Part shown: positions 53,831-63,495 of the stretch, piece by piece | Layout of the letters: each line of letters opens with the position of its first letter | Numbering within the stretch: the stretch's first letter is position 1 | DNA from: Chloroflexota bacterium | GTDB taxonomy: Bacteria; Chloroflexota; Anaerolineae; SpSt-313 | DNA: 64,000 bases | Reading direction: 5' to 3' | Assembly: GCA_029553955.1 (NCBI GenBank) | Contig: JAKPJZ010000061.1 | Coordinates: 1 to 64,000, forward strand | Notes under the pieces: generated by a model | The model's database searches: none | Seen by the model: the letters and a program-made list of their open reading frames with translations, nothing else | Told to the model about the DNA's origin: nothing | Made by a program: the position numbers and the translations under genes

Positions 53831-54673
53831 CTAGCGACTCCTGCGGCTACGCCGCCGCCAGGCTTCCATGCCGCCCACCAGTACGGCGCCCAGCAGCCCC
53901 GCCAGCAGCAGGCCGCCCGGCCCGACGGCGGCCACCGCCTGTAGGGGCGGTTCGGGAAGCGCCCCCACGGGGTTCTGGGGTGGTTCACCAACCGAGGGCG
54001 CTTCACGAAGCGCCCCCACGGGGTCCTGGGGCGGTTCACCAACCGAGGGCGCTTCACAAAGCGCCCCTACGGGGGCCGTCGGCGCCGCGGCGGTCTGCTC
54101 GAACGCGGGGCGTGGCGGCGGCGGCGCGGGTGTGGGCGTCGCTGGCGCCTGCGCCGCGCCCACGACGTGCACCTCGGCGCCTTGCGTCGTCGCTGGGATC
54201 TCGCGGCCATCGCGCGTCGCCAGCCTGGCGTAGCTGACCGCCAACGGGCTGCGCGCCCCCGCTGCCACGCCGCGCAGCGTCACCGTACAGGCCACGCCGC
54301 TGCCGTCGACCGCCGGGCTGGGGTTGAGGTGGGCCATGGCCAGCCACACCGTCCCCGCGGCATTGTCGGCCGTGTTGCGCGCCACCAGGTCCAGCCGCAG
54401 CAGGTCGCCCGGCAGCACCTGCACCCCCGGCGTGCTCGGGTCGGCGTCCACCACCTGCACGGCGGCCGGGTCAAAGCTCAGGCGGATGTCGTAGCCGTAG
54501 AGCCCCTGCACATCCTCCACGCGCACCTGCACCGCCGCCGTCAGCCCCTCGCCCACCTCCACCAGCGCCGGCGCCGGCCGCACCAGCGCGCCCCCTTGCG
54601 CCGCCGCACCCGGCGCCGCCAGCAGGCCCGCGAGCAGTGCCACACCCAGCCACCGGCCCAGCCGAGCAGCCAT
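53831..54673 (-). CDS. Membrane-anchored cohesin-domain protein with 17-residue repeats
   Basis: 280 residues. Signal LGRWLGVALLAGLLAAPGAAA, a cohesin domain (LVEVGEGLTAAVQVRVEDVQGLYGYDIRLSFDPAAVQVVDADPSTPGVQVLPGDLL, AMAHLNPSPAVDGSGVACTVTLRG), a Pro-rich stalk, then the repeats PVGALCEAPSVGEPPQD, PVGALREAPSVGEPPQN and PVGALPEPP (period 51 bases), a membrane helix (LLLAGLLGAVLVGGMEAW) and a basic tail. The repeats are translated intergenic GGTAGGGGCGGTTC-type hairpins. Coupled to the next cohesin gene. Confidence 0.86.
   Translation of the reverse strand: MAARLGRWLGVALLAGLLAAPGAAAQGGALVRPAPALVEVGEGLTAAVQVRVEDVQGLYGYDIRLSFDPAAVQVVDADPSTPGVQVLPGDLLRLDLVARNTADNAAGTVWLAMAHLNPSPAVDGSGVACTVTLRGVAAGARSPLAVSYARLATRDGREIPATTQGAEVHVVGAAQAPATPTPAPPPPRPAFEQTAAAPTAPVGALCEAPSVGEPPQDPVGALREAPSVGEPPQNPVGALPEPPLQAVAAVGPGGLLLAGLLGAVLVGGMEAWRRRSRRSR
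53958..54075. repeat. In-frame 51-bp tandem repeats in cohesin gene
   Basis: Copies of GAAGCGCCCCCACGGGG..GGTTCACCAACCGAGGGCGCTTC start at 53956 and 54007, spacing 51 (17 codons), with a partial third copy; each is internally palindromic and stays open in the gene frame. Confidence 0.88.
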
Positions 54674-54955
54674 CTTTGCCCCCCTTGCTCGCGCCACACC
54701 CCAAAAGCGGGGGATCACCGCAGAGGCCGCAGAGAACGCAGAGGATGATATCACCTTCTCTGCGCCCTCCGCGTCTTAACCCAGATTCCGCAACTAGCAG
54801 AGGCCGCTCGCATGCCGCCGCAACCAGGCGCGGAGCAGTACCATCGGCCGGGTTCGCCGCATCCGACAACCAGAGGGCAAGAAGGAATCTCTGCGTTCTC
54901 TGCGGTGAATCGGGGCCCTATTCTCAGGCCAGAGAACGCAGAGGGTGGCAACCGT

Positions 54956-54985
54956 GGTAGGGGCGGTTCTCGAACCGCCCCTACC
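54956..54985. repeat. GGTAGGGGCGGTTC hairpin
   Basis: Arms GGTAGGGGCGGTTC (54956-54969) and GAACCGCCCCTACC (54972-54985) two bases apart, intergenic equivalent of the repeats inside the cohesin gene. Also in this gap (54674-55010): a CAGAGAACGCAGAGG repeat at 54712-54780 and 54930-54948. Confidence 0.9.
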
Positions 54986-55010
54986 GCGTCCTCTGCGGTG
55001 CCTCGCCTCG

Positions 55011-58000
55011 TCACCCCGCCCACGGCGACGCCGTTTTGCCAAAGTTGCCCGCCGCCAGCACCAGGTCGAGGATATCGACCCAGCCGTCATAGTTGATGTC
55101 GGCCGGCGTGGTCGCGGCGTCGACGCCGGTGCCGAAGAGCAGGCCGCTGATGATGGTGATGTCGTCGATGTACACGCCGTCGACGCCGTCGAGGTCGCCG
55201 CCGAGGAGCTCGGCCATGCCCAGCACCTGCGCGCCGCTGATGGCTACCCTCGCGCTCGCTGGCAGGTAGCGCGCCATGCGGATGGTCACCAGGTAGGTGT
55301 CGGCCGTGGCGCTGAACCCGTAGCGCCCCCAGGCGTCGGTCGTCACCGCTGCCGGGTCCGCGCCGTAGCGCTCGCCCGCGCCGGCGTCGACGCTCGCTCC
55401 GCTCCAGTCGCCCCGGCCCTGCAGGCGCACCACGCCGCTCACCGCTGCCGTGCCCAGGATGTCGACGCTGTCATCGCCGACCGCGTCGACCCGGACCTTG
55501 ACGCCGCCGAGCGCCGCCAGCTTGACGCTGTCCGCATCGAGGTCGAGCGCCGCGCTGGCCGCATCGCCGGCAATCTCCAGCGCCTGGAAGCGGACGGTCA
55601 CCAGCGCGCCGGTGCCGCTGTAGGCCGTTTCTCCCTGTTGCGAGTAGGCGTAGGAGAGCGTGCCCGTGGCATTGTTCCAGGCCACCGTGCCCTGGGTGGC
55701 CCCAAAGCCCTCGGCGCCGCTGGGCGTGGCGCTCAGCACCTTGAGCATGGCGGCCGGGTAGCTAAGGGTGAACTGGGCGCCGTGGAGGTTCTTGGCTTCC
55801 ACCAGCACCGTCACGTCAAACTCGGCGCCCTCGTGCACCTGCGCCTCTGCCGCATCGACCCAGACGCGGCCATAGACCCAGGGCTCCGCGAGCACGTTGC
55901 CGCTGATGCCGTCGCCCGCCGCCGGCCCGCCGACGTGGCCCCACTCGTTGTATTTGGCCGTCACGCTGCCCGCGGCGTTGATGCCGGCGCCGGCGTTGTC
56001 GCGGAAGCTGTTGCCGCGGATGAGCACCGTCCCCGTGGGCGCCGCGGCGAAGGCGGTGCCGTCACCGCCGTTGTCGTGGATCCAGTTGTCGATGATCTTG
56101 ACGTCGCTGCTCGGGCCGCTGCAGTGGATGCCATCGCCGCCCCAGTTCTTGATCTCGCAGTCGTGCACCCACAGCCGCGCCACCCCCGCCGCCACCAGGA
56201 TGGCCGGGTCGTCGCTGCCGGCGCCCGTGCCGTCGAGGATGCCGTCGTCGATGGTGACGTTGTCGGCCATGACGGTAAAGGCCGGCGAGCCACCGCCTAC
56301 CGTGGCGCCGTTGAGGTCGATGGTCAACTCGGGCGTGGTGACCGTGGCGCCGCCGCTGCAGGCCGCGCCCACCAGCAGCACCCGGCCGCCGCGCGCCACC
56401 GCGTCGAGCGCCCCCTGCATGGTGGCAAAGGCGTCGTAGCCGAAACGCGTCGCCGGGCCTGCGCCATCGGGGTCGGCGTCGGCCGCGAGCCCGGCCCAGG
56501 CCGCATCGACGTAGACCGTCGCCGGCGCCGGGTGCACCACGAACTCGCGCGCCGCCGAGACCTGGCCGTCGGGGTTGGCCACGGTCACCTGCGCCGTGCC
56601 CGGCGCCAGGTCGGCCGCGGCGATATCGGCGGTGAGCTGCGTCTCCGAGTCGTACTGCGTCGGCCGCGCGGCGTCGTTCCAGCGCACCTGCGCACCGGCG
56701 CTGAACCCCGTGCCGCGCACCACCAGGCTGAGCCCTGCCGCGCCGGCCCGCGCCCAGCCCGGCTCCAGCCCGGTGATCTCGGGCGCGTTCTTCTTGGGCT
56801 GAAAGCCGGCCGTCTCGGGCTCGCTGTCAGTGCCGTCGCTCAGCCAGGGGCGATAGGCCACCCGGGTGGAGACGCTCTGGCCCTCGCCGCCAGGGTTGCT
56901 CGCGATCTTGGGCCCCGTGGGCGAGCCCCACCAGTTATCGCTCGCGTCGACGTCCGCGCCTGACGTGGCCCGGTTCTGTACGCCGAATTGGCTGTTGCCA
57001 TAGATGCTGCTGTTGTGGATGGCGACTGTGGCGCCTGCGTAGGCGTCTACCCCCCAGGCATTGTCCGTCAGCAGGCAGCCATTCAGCGTCGCCGAGCCAC
57101 TTTCGGCCCAGACGCCCTGCTTCGCGCCGGTGACCTCCCCCTCGTCGATGAGGACGCCGCTGCTGCTGCCGGTGAGGGAAAAGCCGGCGGGGCCGTTGGC
57201 CGTGACGCTGCCCGCGGCATTGACGCGCACCCGGCGGAGGTAGGTACCGGGCGCGCCGCTGAGGTAGACGCCGCGCACGAACCCGGCCGTCCCCAGGCCG
57301 CTGATGGTGGCGCCGTCAAAGTGGTTCGCGCTGCCGCTCTCGACAGAGATGCCGTTCAGCGGGCAGCACTCGCCGCTGCCGTTGACGCCCGAGACCGTGA
57401 GGCCGGTGAAGGAGTTGCGCTGAGCGCCGTCGCGCAATTGCACGCCGTGCACCGATTTCGTGCCCGTGACGCCGGTAACCGCCACCTGCTCGAAGGCGTT
57501 GTCGCCGCCGCCCTCGACGCGGATGCCGGCGACTTGGGTGCTCATCTCGTCGGTCAACGAGCCGCTGACGCCGCTCACGGTGACGTTGCGTATGGCCGCG
57601 TTGCTCGTGCCCTGCAGCCACAGGCCATAGGCGTTCTCGTAGCTGCCCAGCCAGGTCAGCGTGCAGCCCTCGATCACGGCGCCGTTGGCGGCGTTGAGGC
57701 GCATGATGTGCCCCGTCGTGCCCGAGCCGCTGGACCCGACGAACGTCAGGCCGCGTACGGTGACGCCCGCGGTGGTGATGGCAATGCTGCCCTGGCTCGT
57801 GGTGCCGGCTCCGGCGCCGTCGAGGGTCAGCGCCTTGCCGATGGTGAGGTTGCCCGTGTAGGCGCCGGCTGCGACGTGCACCGTGCCGCCGGCCGCCACG
57901 GCGCCGATGCCTGCCTGGATGGTGCTGTAGGAGGGCGTGCTGTCGCAGTTGCCGCTGGGGCAGACCCAGACCTCGTTGGGCTCCTCGGCCAGCGCGGCGG

Positions 58001-58067
58001 GCGCCGCGGCCAGGAGCGTGCCGCCGACCAGGGCCAGAGCGAGGAGAAAGCGCATTCCCCGTTCCAT
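55011..58067 (-). CDS. Giant surface protein: beta-helices, IPT, cohesin, dockerin
   Basis: 1018 residues. AAGGAGATCAGACC precedes the ATG. Signal FLLALALVGGTLLAAAPAALA; a beta-helix region (residues ~30-440; TVHVAAGAYTGNLTIGKALTLDG and many SGxxN repeats); an IPT/TIG domain (~455-545; EITGLEPGWARAGAAGLSLVVRGTGFSAGAQV); a second beta-helix (~550-745); a cohesin domain (~750-885; AEAQVHEGAEFDVTVLVEAKNLHGAQFTLSYPAAMLKVLSATP); a carboxypeptidase-regulatory-like segment; and a C-terminal dockerin with two EF-hand-like repeats (GDLDGVDGVYIDDITIISGLLFG and ADINYDGWVDILDLVLAAGNFG). A protein with both cohesin and dockerin could polymerise or bridge the two anchored cohesins. Confidence 0.9.
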   Translation of the reverse strand: MERGMRFLLALALVGGTLLAAAPAALAEEPNEVWVCPSGNCDSTPSYSTIQAGIGAVAAGGTVHVAAGAYTGNLTIGKALTLDGAGAGTTSQGSIAITTAGVTVRGLTFVGSSGSGTTGHIMRLNAANGAVIEGCTLTWLGSYENAYGLWLQGTSNAAIRNVTVSGVSGSLTDEMSTQVAGIRVEGGGDNAFEQVAVTGVTGTKSVHGVQLRDGAQRNSFTGLTVSGVNGSGECCPLNGISVESGSANHFDGATISGLGTAGFVRGVYLSGAPGTYLRRVRVNAAGSVTANGPAGFSLTGSSSGVLIDEGEVTGAKQGVWAESGSATLNGCLLTDNAWGVDAYAGATVAIHNSSIYGNSQFGVQNRATSGADVDASDNWWGSPTGPKIASNPGGEGQSVSTRVAYRPWLSDGTDSEPETAGFQPKKNAPEITGLEPGWARAGAAGLSLVVRGTGFSAGAQVRWNDAARPTQYDSETQLTADIAAADLAPGTAQVTVANPDGQVSAAREFVVHPAPATVYVDAAWAGLAADADPDGAGPATRFGYDAFATMQGALDAVARGGRVLLVGAACSGGATVTTPELTIDLNGATVGGGSPAFTVMADNVTIDDGILDGTGAGSDDPAILVAAGVARLWVHDCEIKNWGGDGIHCSGPSSDVKIIDNWIHDNGGDGTAFAAAPTGTVLIRGNSFRDNAGAGINAAGSVTAKYNEWGHVGGPAAGDGISGNVLAEPWVYGRVWVDAAEAQVHEGAEFDVTVLVEAKNLHGAQFTLSYPAAMLKVLSATPSGAEGFGATQGTVAWNNATGTLSYAYSQQGETAYSGTGALVTVRFQALEIAGDAASAALDLDADSVKLAALGGVKVRVDAVGDDSVDILGTAAVSGVVRLQGRGDWSGASVDAGAGERYGADPAAVTTDAWGRYGFSATADTYLVTIRMARYLPASARVAISGAQVLGMAELLGGDLDGVDGVYIDDITIISGLLFGTGVDAATTPADINYDGWVDILDLVLAAGNFGKTASPWAG

Positions 58068-58301
58068 GGTCTGATCTCCTTTGATCATCATGCAGCGGCT
58101 GGTACAGTACCGGGGCGGGTGCCACCAGTGCGCTCCGCAGCGACGCAGCCGGCCGGCCCGCCGTGGCGGCACCCGGGGGAATGGCAGCGGGGCCAGGGCG
58201 CGCAGCGACGCTATTGTGCATTGTAACAGTAGGCCAGTGCAAAGTAAATAGACACTGGGTGAAGATTAGGTAGTTATATATTTGAATGGCCGCCGCCGCC
58301 C

Positions 58302-58335
58302 GTCATTGCTTCGCTGCGGCTCGCAATGACAGCCT
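58302..58335. repeat. CATTGCTTCGCTGCGGCTCGCAATGACA repeat
   Basis: A copy of the ATTGCTTCGCTGCGGCTCGC word found again at 62976-63130; widespread in environmental genomes. It lies in the gap 58068-58447, otherwise promoter and leader DNA. Confidence 0.8.
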
Positions 58336-58447
58336 GAACACTCGCCGCTGGCCCGGCATTTGCGTTTTGGCCGCACCTACAGTACCATACGCCGCATCAG
58401 GCCCGCTCACGCCCTCTCGCCTGCGGGCCGTCGGAGCTGCGAAGCGT

Positions 58448-61400
58448 ATGGCCACTCGTCTGGCACGGTATGCGGACCGCGTGATCGAAGCCGGCTGGCT
58501 GGCGGCTGCCGCCCTGACGCCGCTCTTCTTCAACGTGTACTCCAGCCGCGTCTTCGAGCCCGACAAGATCACCCTGCTGCGCTCCATCGCCCTGCTGATG
58601 GCCGCGGCCTGGCTGCTGCGCACCCTCGAGGCGCCCCGCGCAGCCGCCGCCGGCCCCGCGCCCACAGCGGCCGGCCGCTGGCGCGAGCTGGCGGCCATGC
58701 CGCTGCTGCCGCTGGTGCTGTTGTTCGTCCTCGTCTACCTGTTGGCCACGGCGCTCTCGGTGGTGCCGCGGACGAGCTTTTGGGGCTCGTACCAGCGGCT
58801 GCAGGGCGCCTACACCACGCTGGCCTACATCGTCATCTTTTTCCTCACCTGGCAGGGCCTGCACAGGCGCGCCCAGCTCGAGCGGTTGCTCAACGTCATC
58901 GTCCTGACCAGCCTGCCGGTGGCGCTCTACGGCGTCTTGCAGCACTATGGGCTGGACCCGCTGCCCTGGGCCGGCGACGTGCAGGAGCGGGTGATCGGCA
59001 GCCTGGGCAACGCCATTTTCGTCGCCGCCTATCTGATCATGGCCGCCTTTGTCACGCTCGAACGGGCTGTCGATCGCTTTCGCCGCCTGCTGGCCGAGCC
59101 CCGCGCCCCCCTGGCCGACGCCTGTATGGGCGCCGCCTATGTGTTCATCCTGGCGCTGCAGTTGCTGGCCATCTACTTCTCCAAGAGCCGCGGCCCCTGG
59201 CTGGGGCTGCTGGCCGGCGTCTACGCCTTTATGCTCATCGCGCTCGTGGCCCTGCGCCGCGCCGCCGCCGAGCGCGGGCCGCTGACGCTGCGCGAGGCCG
59301 CCAAGGCGCTGGGCTTTGCCCTGCTCAGCCCGCTCGCCGCCGTGCTGCCGGCCTACCTGGCCATGATCCTGGCGCGCCGCGGCCGCCGCTGGCTGTGGCT
59401 GAGCTGGTGCGCCCAGGCCGTGCTCGCCGTGGCCGTGCTCGTCGTCTTTAACCTGCCGCAGAGCCCGCTGGCGCCGCTGCGCCAGGTGCCGGGGATCGGC
59501 CGGCTGGGCCAGGTGTTCGAGACCGAGACCGGCACCGGGCGCGTGCGCGTGCTCGTATGGCAAGGGGCGGTCGAGCTGCTGCGCAGCAACCCCCTGCGCG
59601 CCCTCGTCGGCTATGGGCCCGAGTCGATGTTTGTGGCCTACAGCCCGGCCTACCCGGCCGATCTGGCGCACTATGAATCGCGCAGCGCCGCGCCCGACCG
59701 GGCGCACAACGAGACCTTTGATGCGCTTATCACCACCGGGCTCATCGGCTTTCTGGCCTACATCGCCCTCTTTATCGCCGTCTTTTACCACGGCCTGCGC
59801 TGGCTCGGCTTCTTGCCCGCGCCCGATGGCCCCCCCGGCCCGCGGCGGCTCTACCTCGGCCTCACCATCGGCGGCGCCCTGCTCGGCGCCCTCACCGCCC
59901 AGGTCGTCGACGGCTCACTGCGCTTTGCCGGCGTCGGCATCCCCGTCGGGCTCATCGCCGGCGTCGCCGTCTACCTCGCCCTCGCCGCCTTCCGCAGCGC
60001 CGGCCCCGCCCCATTCCCCCGCGACGGGGGAACGGTAGGGGGGCCTTCCCCTGCGGGGGGAACGGTAGGGGGTACCTTTGGCCCGCGCGAGCTCTTGCTC
60101 ACCGCCCTGCTCGCGCTCATCGCCGCCCACTTTGTCGAGATCCATTTCGGCATCGCCATCGCCGCCACCCGGCTCTACTTCTGGCTGGCTCTGGCGCTCT
60201 TGCTCGCGCTCGGCAGCGGCCGCCTCACGCTCGAGCCCGCCGCCGAGCCGCAGCCCGTCGCCGCTGCGCCGGCGCTCGGCCGCCGCCCGCGCCGCCGCGC
60301 CGGCACACCCCCCCCTGTGGGGGCAACGGCAAGGGGGCGGCCAGCGCGTGGGGCGGGCAGCGAGGGCCACCCCACGTGGGGCATGGTCGCCGGCCTCCTC
60401 GGCGCCCTCATCCTGGGCACCATCCTCTTCGACATCACCACCAACGCCGCCGCCGTCGCCAACCCGTTCGCCGTCGTCTGGAGCGCGCTGACCCAGCTCC
60501 AGGTGCCCGGCCAGCCGCCCGTCGCCGCGCCTGGCGCCCTCGCGCTCGTGCTGCTCACCTGGGTGCTGGGCGCCCTGCTTGTCCTCGGCGAAGCCGCGCC
60601 GAGCCGCCCAGCCCCCTTCCCCCCCGCGGGGGGAACGGTAGGGGGTCCCTCCGCCGAGCGAACAACTGGCGGTCGCCGCGCCCCATTCCCCCCCGTGGGG
60701 GGAACGGTAGGGGGTCACCCCGCCCGGGGAACGGCAGGGAGACACCTCCTCACCTACGCCGGGCTCTCGCTCGGCGCCGCCCTGCTCTTCGGCCTGTTGC
60801 ACGCCGCCCGGCTGCAGCCGCAGGCCGATGTGGGCCTGGTCATCTTTGGCTACTATGCCTTCGTCTTCGCCGGCATCCTGCTCCTCGCCGCCGTCCTGCC
60901 CGGCCCGCGCGAGGCCGGCGCGCCTTTGAGCCGCGGCGCCCGCGCCCTGCTCTACCCCGTCGTCGCCGTCGCCGTCGCCGTGATGATCGCCCAGAACGCC
61001 ACCGTCGTGCGCGCCGACATTTACTACAAGCAGGCGTGGGACGGCCTGCACGCCCCCGCCACCGCCGGCCTGGCCAACGGCAGCATCGACGCGGCCACCG
61101 CCCAGCGCTACTATGACTCGGCGCTCTACTATTACGAACGTGCGCTCGCCTGCGCCCCCGAGGAGGACTATTACCTCCTCTTCGAAGGCAAGGCGCTCAT
61201 CGAGCGCGCCGCCATCACCGACGACCCGCAGGCGCGGTTGCAGTACTACCAGCGCAGCGAAGGCGTGCTGCAGCGCGCGCAGGCGCTCAACCCGCTGAAC
61301 ACCGATCACACCGCCAACCTGGCGCGCCTCAGCGTCACCTGGGCCGGCGCCCTCAGCGACGGCGCCGCCCGCCGGGCGCGGCTCGACGAGGCGCTGCGCT

Positions 61401-61903
61401 CCTATGAGCAGGCCACCCGCCTCAGCCCACACAATGCCGCGCTCTGCAACGAGTGGGCCGAGCTCCTGCTGCAGATGGGCCGGCCGCAGGAGGCGCTGGA
61501 GCGCTACCGCCAGTCGCTCGCTATCGACGCGCGCTACGCCCAGACCTACCTGCTCTTGGCCGAGTACTATCTCGACCACGGCGACCCGCCGCAGGTGGCT
61601 GCCTACGCCGCGCAGGCGGTGCAGGCCGAACCGCGCTCTGCCCAGGTGCACGCCGCCGCCGGCCGCCTCTACAACGAGATCGGCCACCTCGACGACGCCA
61701 TCCGCGAATACCAACAGGTGCTCGCGGCCTATCCCAAGGACTATCTCACTCAGCGCAGCCTGGCCCTCGCCTGCGCCCAGGCCGGCCGCACCGAGGAGGC
61801 GCTCGCCGCCGCCCGCGCCGCGCGTGCCCTGGCCCCCGAGCGCGACCGGCCCGCCCTCGACCAGTTGATCGCCCAGCTCCAGGCCGGGCAGGGGGAGCCA
61901 TGA
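58448..61903 (+). CDS. O-antigen ligase-like polymerase with TPR domain
   Basis: 1151 residues. About 12-14 membrane segments. The Wzy/ligase hallmark [21 protein letters not shown] and the periplasmic HxxxxDxLxxxGLIG-type [24 protein letters not shown]. Then two regions of repeat-derived sequence ([21 protein letters not shown] near 520, [22 protein letters not shown] near 720), more membrane helices, and from ~860 a TPR domain ([69 protein letters not shown]). GGAG lies eleven bases before ATG. It probably builds a surface glycan with the next gene (ATGA overlap). Confidence 0.85.
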   Translation: MATRLARYADRVIEAGWLAAAALTPLFFNVYSSRVFEPDKITLLRSIALLMAAAWLLRTLEAPRAAAAGPAPTAAGRWRELAAMPLLPLVLLFVLVYLLATALSVVPRTSFWGSYQRLQGAYTTLAYIVIFFLTWQGLHRRAQLERLLNVIVLTSLPVALYGVLQHYGLDPLPWAGDVQERVIGSLGNAIFVAAYLIMAAFVTLERAVDRFRRLLAEPRAPLADACMGAAYVFILALQLLAIYFSKSRGPWLGLLAGVYAFMLIALVALRRAAAERGPLTLREAAKALGFALLSPLAAVLPAYLAMILARRGRRWLWLSWCAQAVLAVAVLVVFNLPQSPLAPLRQVPGIGRLGQVFETETGTGRVRVLVWQGAVELLRSNPLRALVGYGPESMFVAYSPAYPADLAHYESRSAAPDRAHNETFDALITTGLIGFLAYIALFIAVFYHGLRWLGFLPAPDGPPGPRRLYLGLTIGGALLGALTAQVVDGSLRFAGVGIPVGLIAGVAVYLALAAFRSAGPAPFPRDGGTVGGPSPAGGTVGGTFGPRELLLTALLALIAAHFVEIHFGIAIAATRLYFWLALALLLALGSGRLTLEPAAEPQPVAAAPALGRRPRRRAGTPPPVGATARGRPARGAGSEGHPTWGMVAGLLGALILGTILFDITTNAAAVANPFAVVWSALTQLQVPGQPPVAAPGALALVLLTWVLGALLVLGEAAPSRPAPFPPAGGTVGGPSAERTTGGRRAPFPPVGGTVGGHPARGTAGRHLLTYAGLSLGAALLFGLLHAARLQPQADVGLVIFGYYAFVFAGILLLAAVLPGPREAGAPLSRGARALLYPVVAVAVAVMIAQNATVVRADIYYKQAWDGLHAPATAGLANGSIDAATAQRYYDSALYYYERALACAPEEDYYLLFEGKALIERAAITDDPQARLQYYQRSEGVLQRAQALNPLNTDHTANLARLSVTWAGALSDGAARRARLDEALRSYEQATRLSPHNAALCNEWAELLLQMGRPQEALERYRQSLAIDARYAQTYLLLAEYYLDHGDPPQVAAYAAQAVQAEPRSAQVHAAAGRLYNEIGHLDDAIREYQQVLAAYPKDYLTQRSLALACAQAGRTEEALAAARAARALAPERDRPALDQLIAQLQAGQGEP
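60008..60075. repeat. In-frame CCATTCCCCCGCGACGGGGG repeats
   Basis: Two copies of the CCATTCCCCC(GCGAC)GGGGGAACGGTAGGGGG hairpin type inside the ligase gene, translated as [11 protein letters not shown]. Same family as 48102-48379. Further in-frame copies at ~60305-60345 and 60601-60745. Confidence 0.9.
60601..60745. repeat. Second in-frame CCCCTTCCCCCC repeat block
   Basis: Copies with arms CCCCCC-GCGG-GGGG-AACGGTAGGGGG and CATTCCCCCC-GTGG-GGGGAACGGTAGGGGG inside the ligase gene, plus GGGGAACGGCAGGGAG. All keep the reading frame open. Confidence 0.9.
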
Positions 61904-62904
61904 CCACCTACCTCCTCATCGCCGTCAGCGCCCTCGTCGTCGCCGCCGGGGCCACCCCCCTGGCCCGCCGCGCCGCCGGCCGCCTCGGCTTTGTCGACCG
62001 CCCTGCGGCGCGCAAACTGCACAGCACGGCCATACCGCGGCTGGGCGGCGTCGCCATCTATCTGGCCTTCATCGCGGCCCTGGCTGCCTTTGGCGATCGC
62101 TTCTACATCCGCCAGCTCGCCGGCATCTTTCTCGGCGCCACGCTCGTTTCGGGCCTCGGCCTGTGGGACGACCGCCAGAGCCTGGCGCCGCTCACCAAGC
62201 TCGCCGGCCAGCTTGCTGCAGCGGCTATCCTCATCGCCTCCGGCGTGCAGGTGCAGGCGCTGCACCAGCCCGCGCTGAACGTCCTGGTCACCGTGCTCTG
62301 GGTCGTGGGCATCACCAACGCCATGAACCTGCTCGACAACATGGATGGCCTCTCGGCCGGCGTCGCCGCCACCGCGGCCACCTTTTTCCTGCTGCTCGCC
62401 GCCATGAGCCGCCAGTACCTCGTCGGCATGCTGGCGGCGGGCCTGCTGGGCGCCTGCCTGGGCTTTCTGGTGTACAACGTCAACCCCGCCAGCATCTTTA
62501 TGGGCGACTCGGGCAGCCTCTTCCTGGGCTTTATGCTCGCCGCCGTCGGCATCAAGCTGCGCTTTCCGGCCAACGTCGATTTCGTCACCTGGATGGTGCC
62601 CGTGTTGGTGCTGGGCGTGCCGATCTTTGACACCACGCTCGTCACCGTCTCGCGCCTCAGGCGCCGGCGCAACCCGCTGACAACACCCGGCAAGGACCAC
62701 ACCTCGCACCGCCTGGTGGCCCTGGGCTACACCCAGCGCGAGGCCGTGCTCATCCTCTGCCTCATCTCCGGCGCCTGCGGCCTGCTCGCCACCTTTGTCA
62801 CCCAGGCCACCACGGCCGAAGGCTACGCCGTGGGCGCCCTCGCCGCCCTCACCGGGCTGGTGTCGTTGGTTTGGTTGGAGAGCCGTGTGAGGCGTGAAAC
62901 GTAA
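61900..62904 (+). CDS. Undecaprenyl-phosphate sugar-1-phosphate transferase (WecA/TagO type)
   Basis: 334 residues, about eleven membrane helices. Family motifs: [39 protein letters not shown] (DD metal site), [21 protein letters not shown] (NxxDxxDGLxxG), [17 protein letters not shown] (catalytic MGDSGS) and [34 protein letters not shown]. It transfers a HexNAc-1-phosphate to undecaprenyl phosphate, the first step of glycan synthesis. ATG overlaps the stop of the ligase gene (ATGA). The C-terminal codons run into the GTGAAACGTAATG repeat tract. Confidence 0.93.
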   Translation: MTTYLLIAVSALVVAAGATPLARRAAGRLGFVDRPAARKLHSTAIPRLGGVAIYLAFIAALAAFGDRFYIRQLAGIFLGATLVSGLGLWDDRQSLAPLTKLAGQLAAAAILIASGVQVQALHQPALNVLVTVLWVVGITNAMNLLDNMDGLSAGVAATAATFFLLLAAMSRQYLVGMLAAGLLGACLGFLVYNVNPASIFMGDSGSLFLGFMLAAVGIKLRFPANVDFVTWMVPVLVLGVPIFDTTLVTVSRLRRRRNPLTTPGKDHTSHRLVALGYTQREAVLILCLISGACGLLATFVTQATTAEGYAVGALAALTGLVSLVWLESRVRRET

Positions 62905-63482
62905 TGCGTGATGCGCAAAACGTAATGCGTAATGCATGATGCGCAAACGCAATGCGTAAGCCACTGCTCAGCCTGTCATTGCGAGCCGCAGCGAAGCAAT
63001 CTCCAGCGTGGCCATGACGCGCATGGCTGGGGATTGCTTCGCTGCGGCTGCGGCCTCCTCGCAATGACAGTCGCAGTCTCTGTGCTTGCACATGCCGCGC
63101 GGCGGCATGGGATACTCGCAATGACAGGCTGAGCAGTGACATGCGCAAAACGTCATGCGTGGTGCGTGGTGCCTGCCGCACATGGCATCCCTGGCCCTGC
63201 GCCTCGGCCGCCTCACGCATTACGCTTCGCGCATTACGTTTTACGCATCGCGTTTACGTATTACGTCTGTGACTGCTCAGCGTGCTGATGTGAGTTGCTA
63301 TCTTGAACCGCGAAGGGCGCCAAGAACGCGAAGGAGACGCTAAGGAAGACTGGCGACTCCTTCCTTCAGAGGCTTCGCGCTGCCTTCGCGCCCTTGGCGT
63401 TCTTCGCGGTTCAGATGACTCAGTATGATGGGCTGAGTAGTTGCTTACGTAGTACGCATTGCGCATCACGTTCTACGTACCA
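62886..63482. repeat. Mixed intergenic repeat block
   Basis: 62886-62970 and 63140-63260: GTAATGCGTGAAACGTAATG-type words. 62976-63130: inverted ATTGCGAGCCGCAGCGAAGC / GCTTCGCTGCGGCTGCGGCC copies. 63305-63412: GAACCGCGAAGGGCGCCAAG and GGCGTTCTTCGCGGTTC arms. No gene in this 590-base gap. Confidence 0.85.
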
Positions 63483-63495
63483 CCACGGAGGTCCT

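Noticed and set aside
54945-56963. 672-residue open frame on the plus strand
   Set aside because: It is antisense to the 1018-residue surface protein, whose domains are clear; the plus frame reads as His/Arg/Ala-rich nonsense produced by codon bias.
63140-63260. Direct repeats in the last spacer as a replication origin
   Set aside because: The words are GTAATGCGTGAAACG-type repeats found in several other spacers; no DnaA-box cluster or AT-rich stretch accompanies them.
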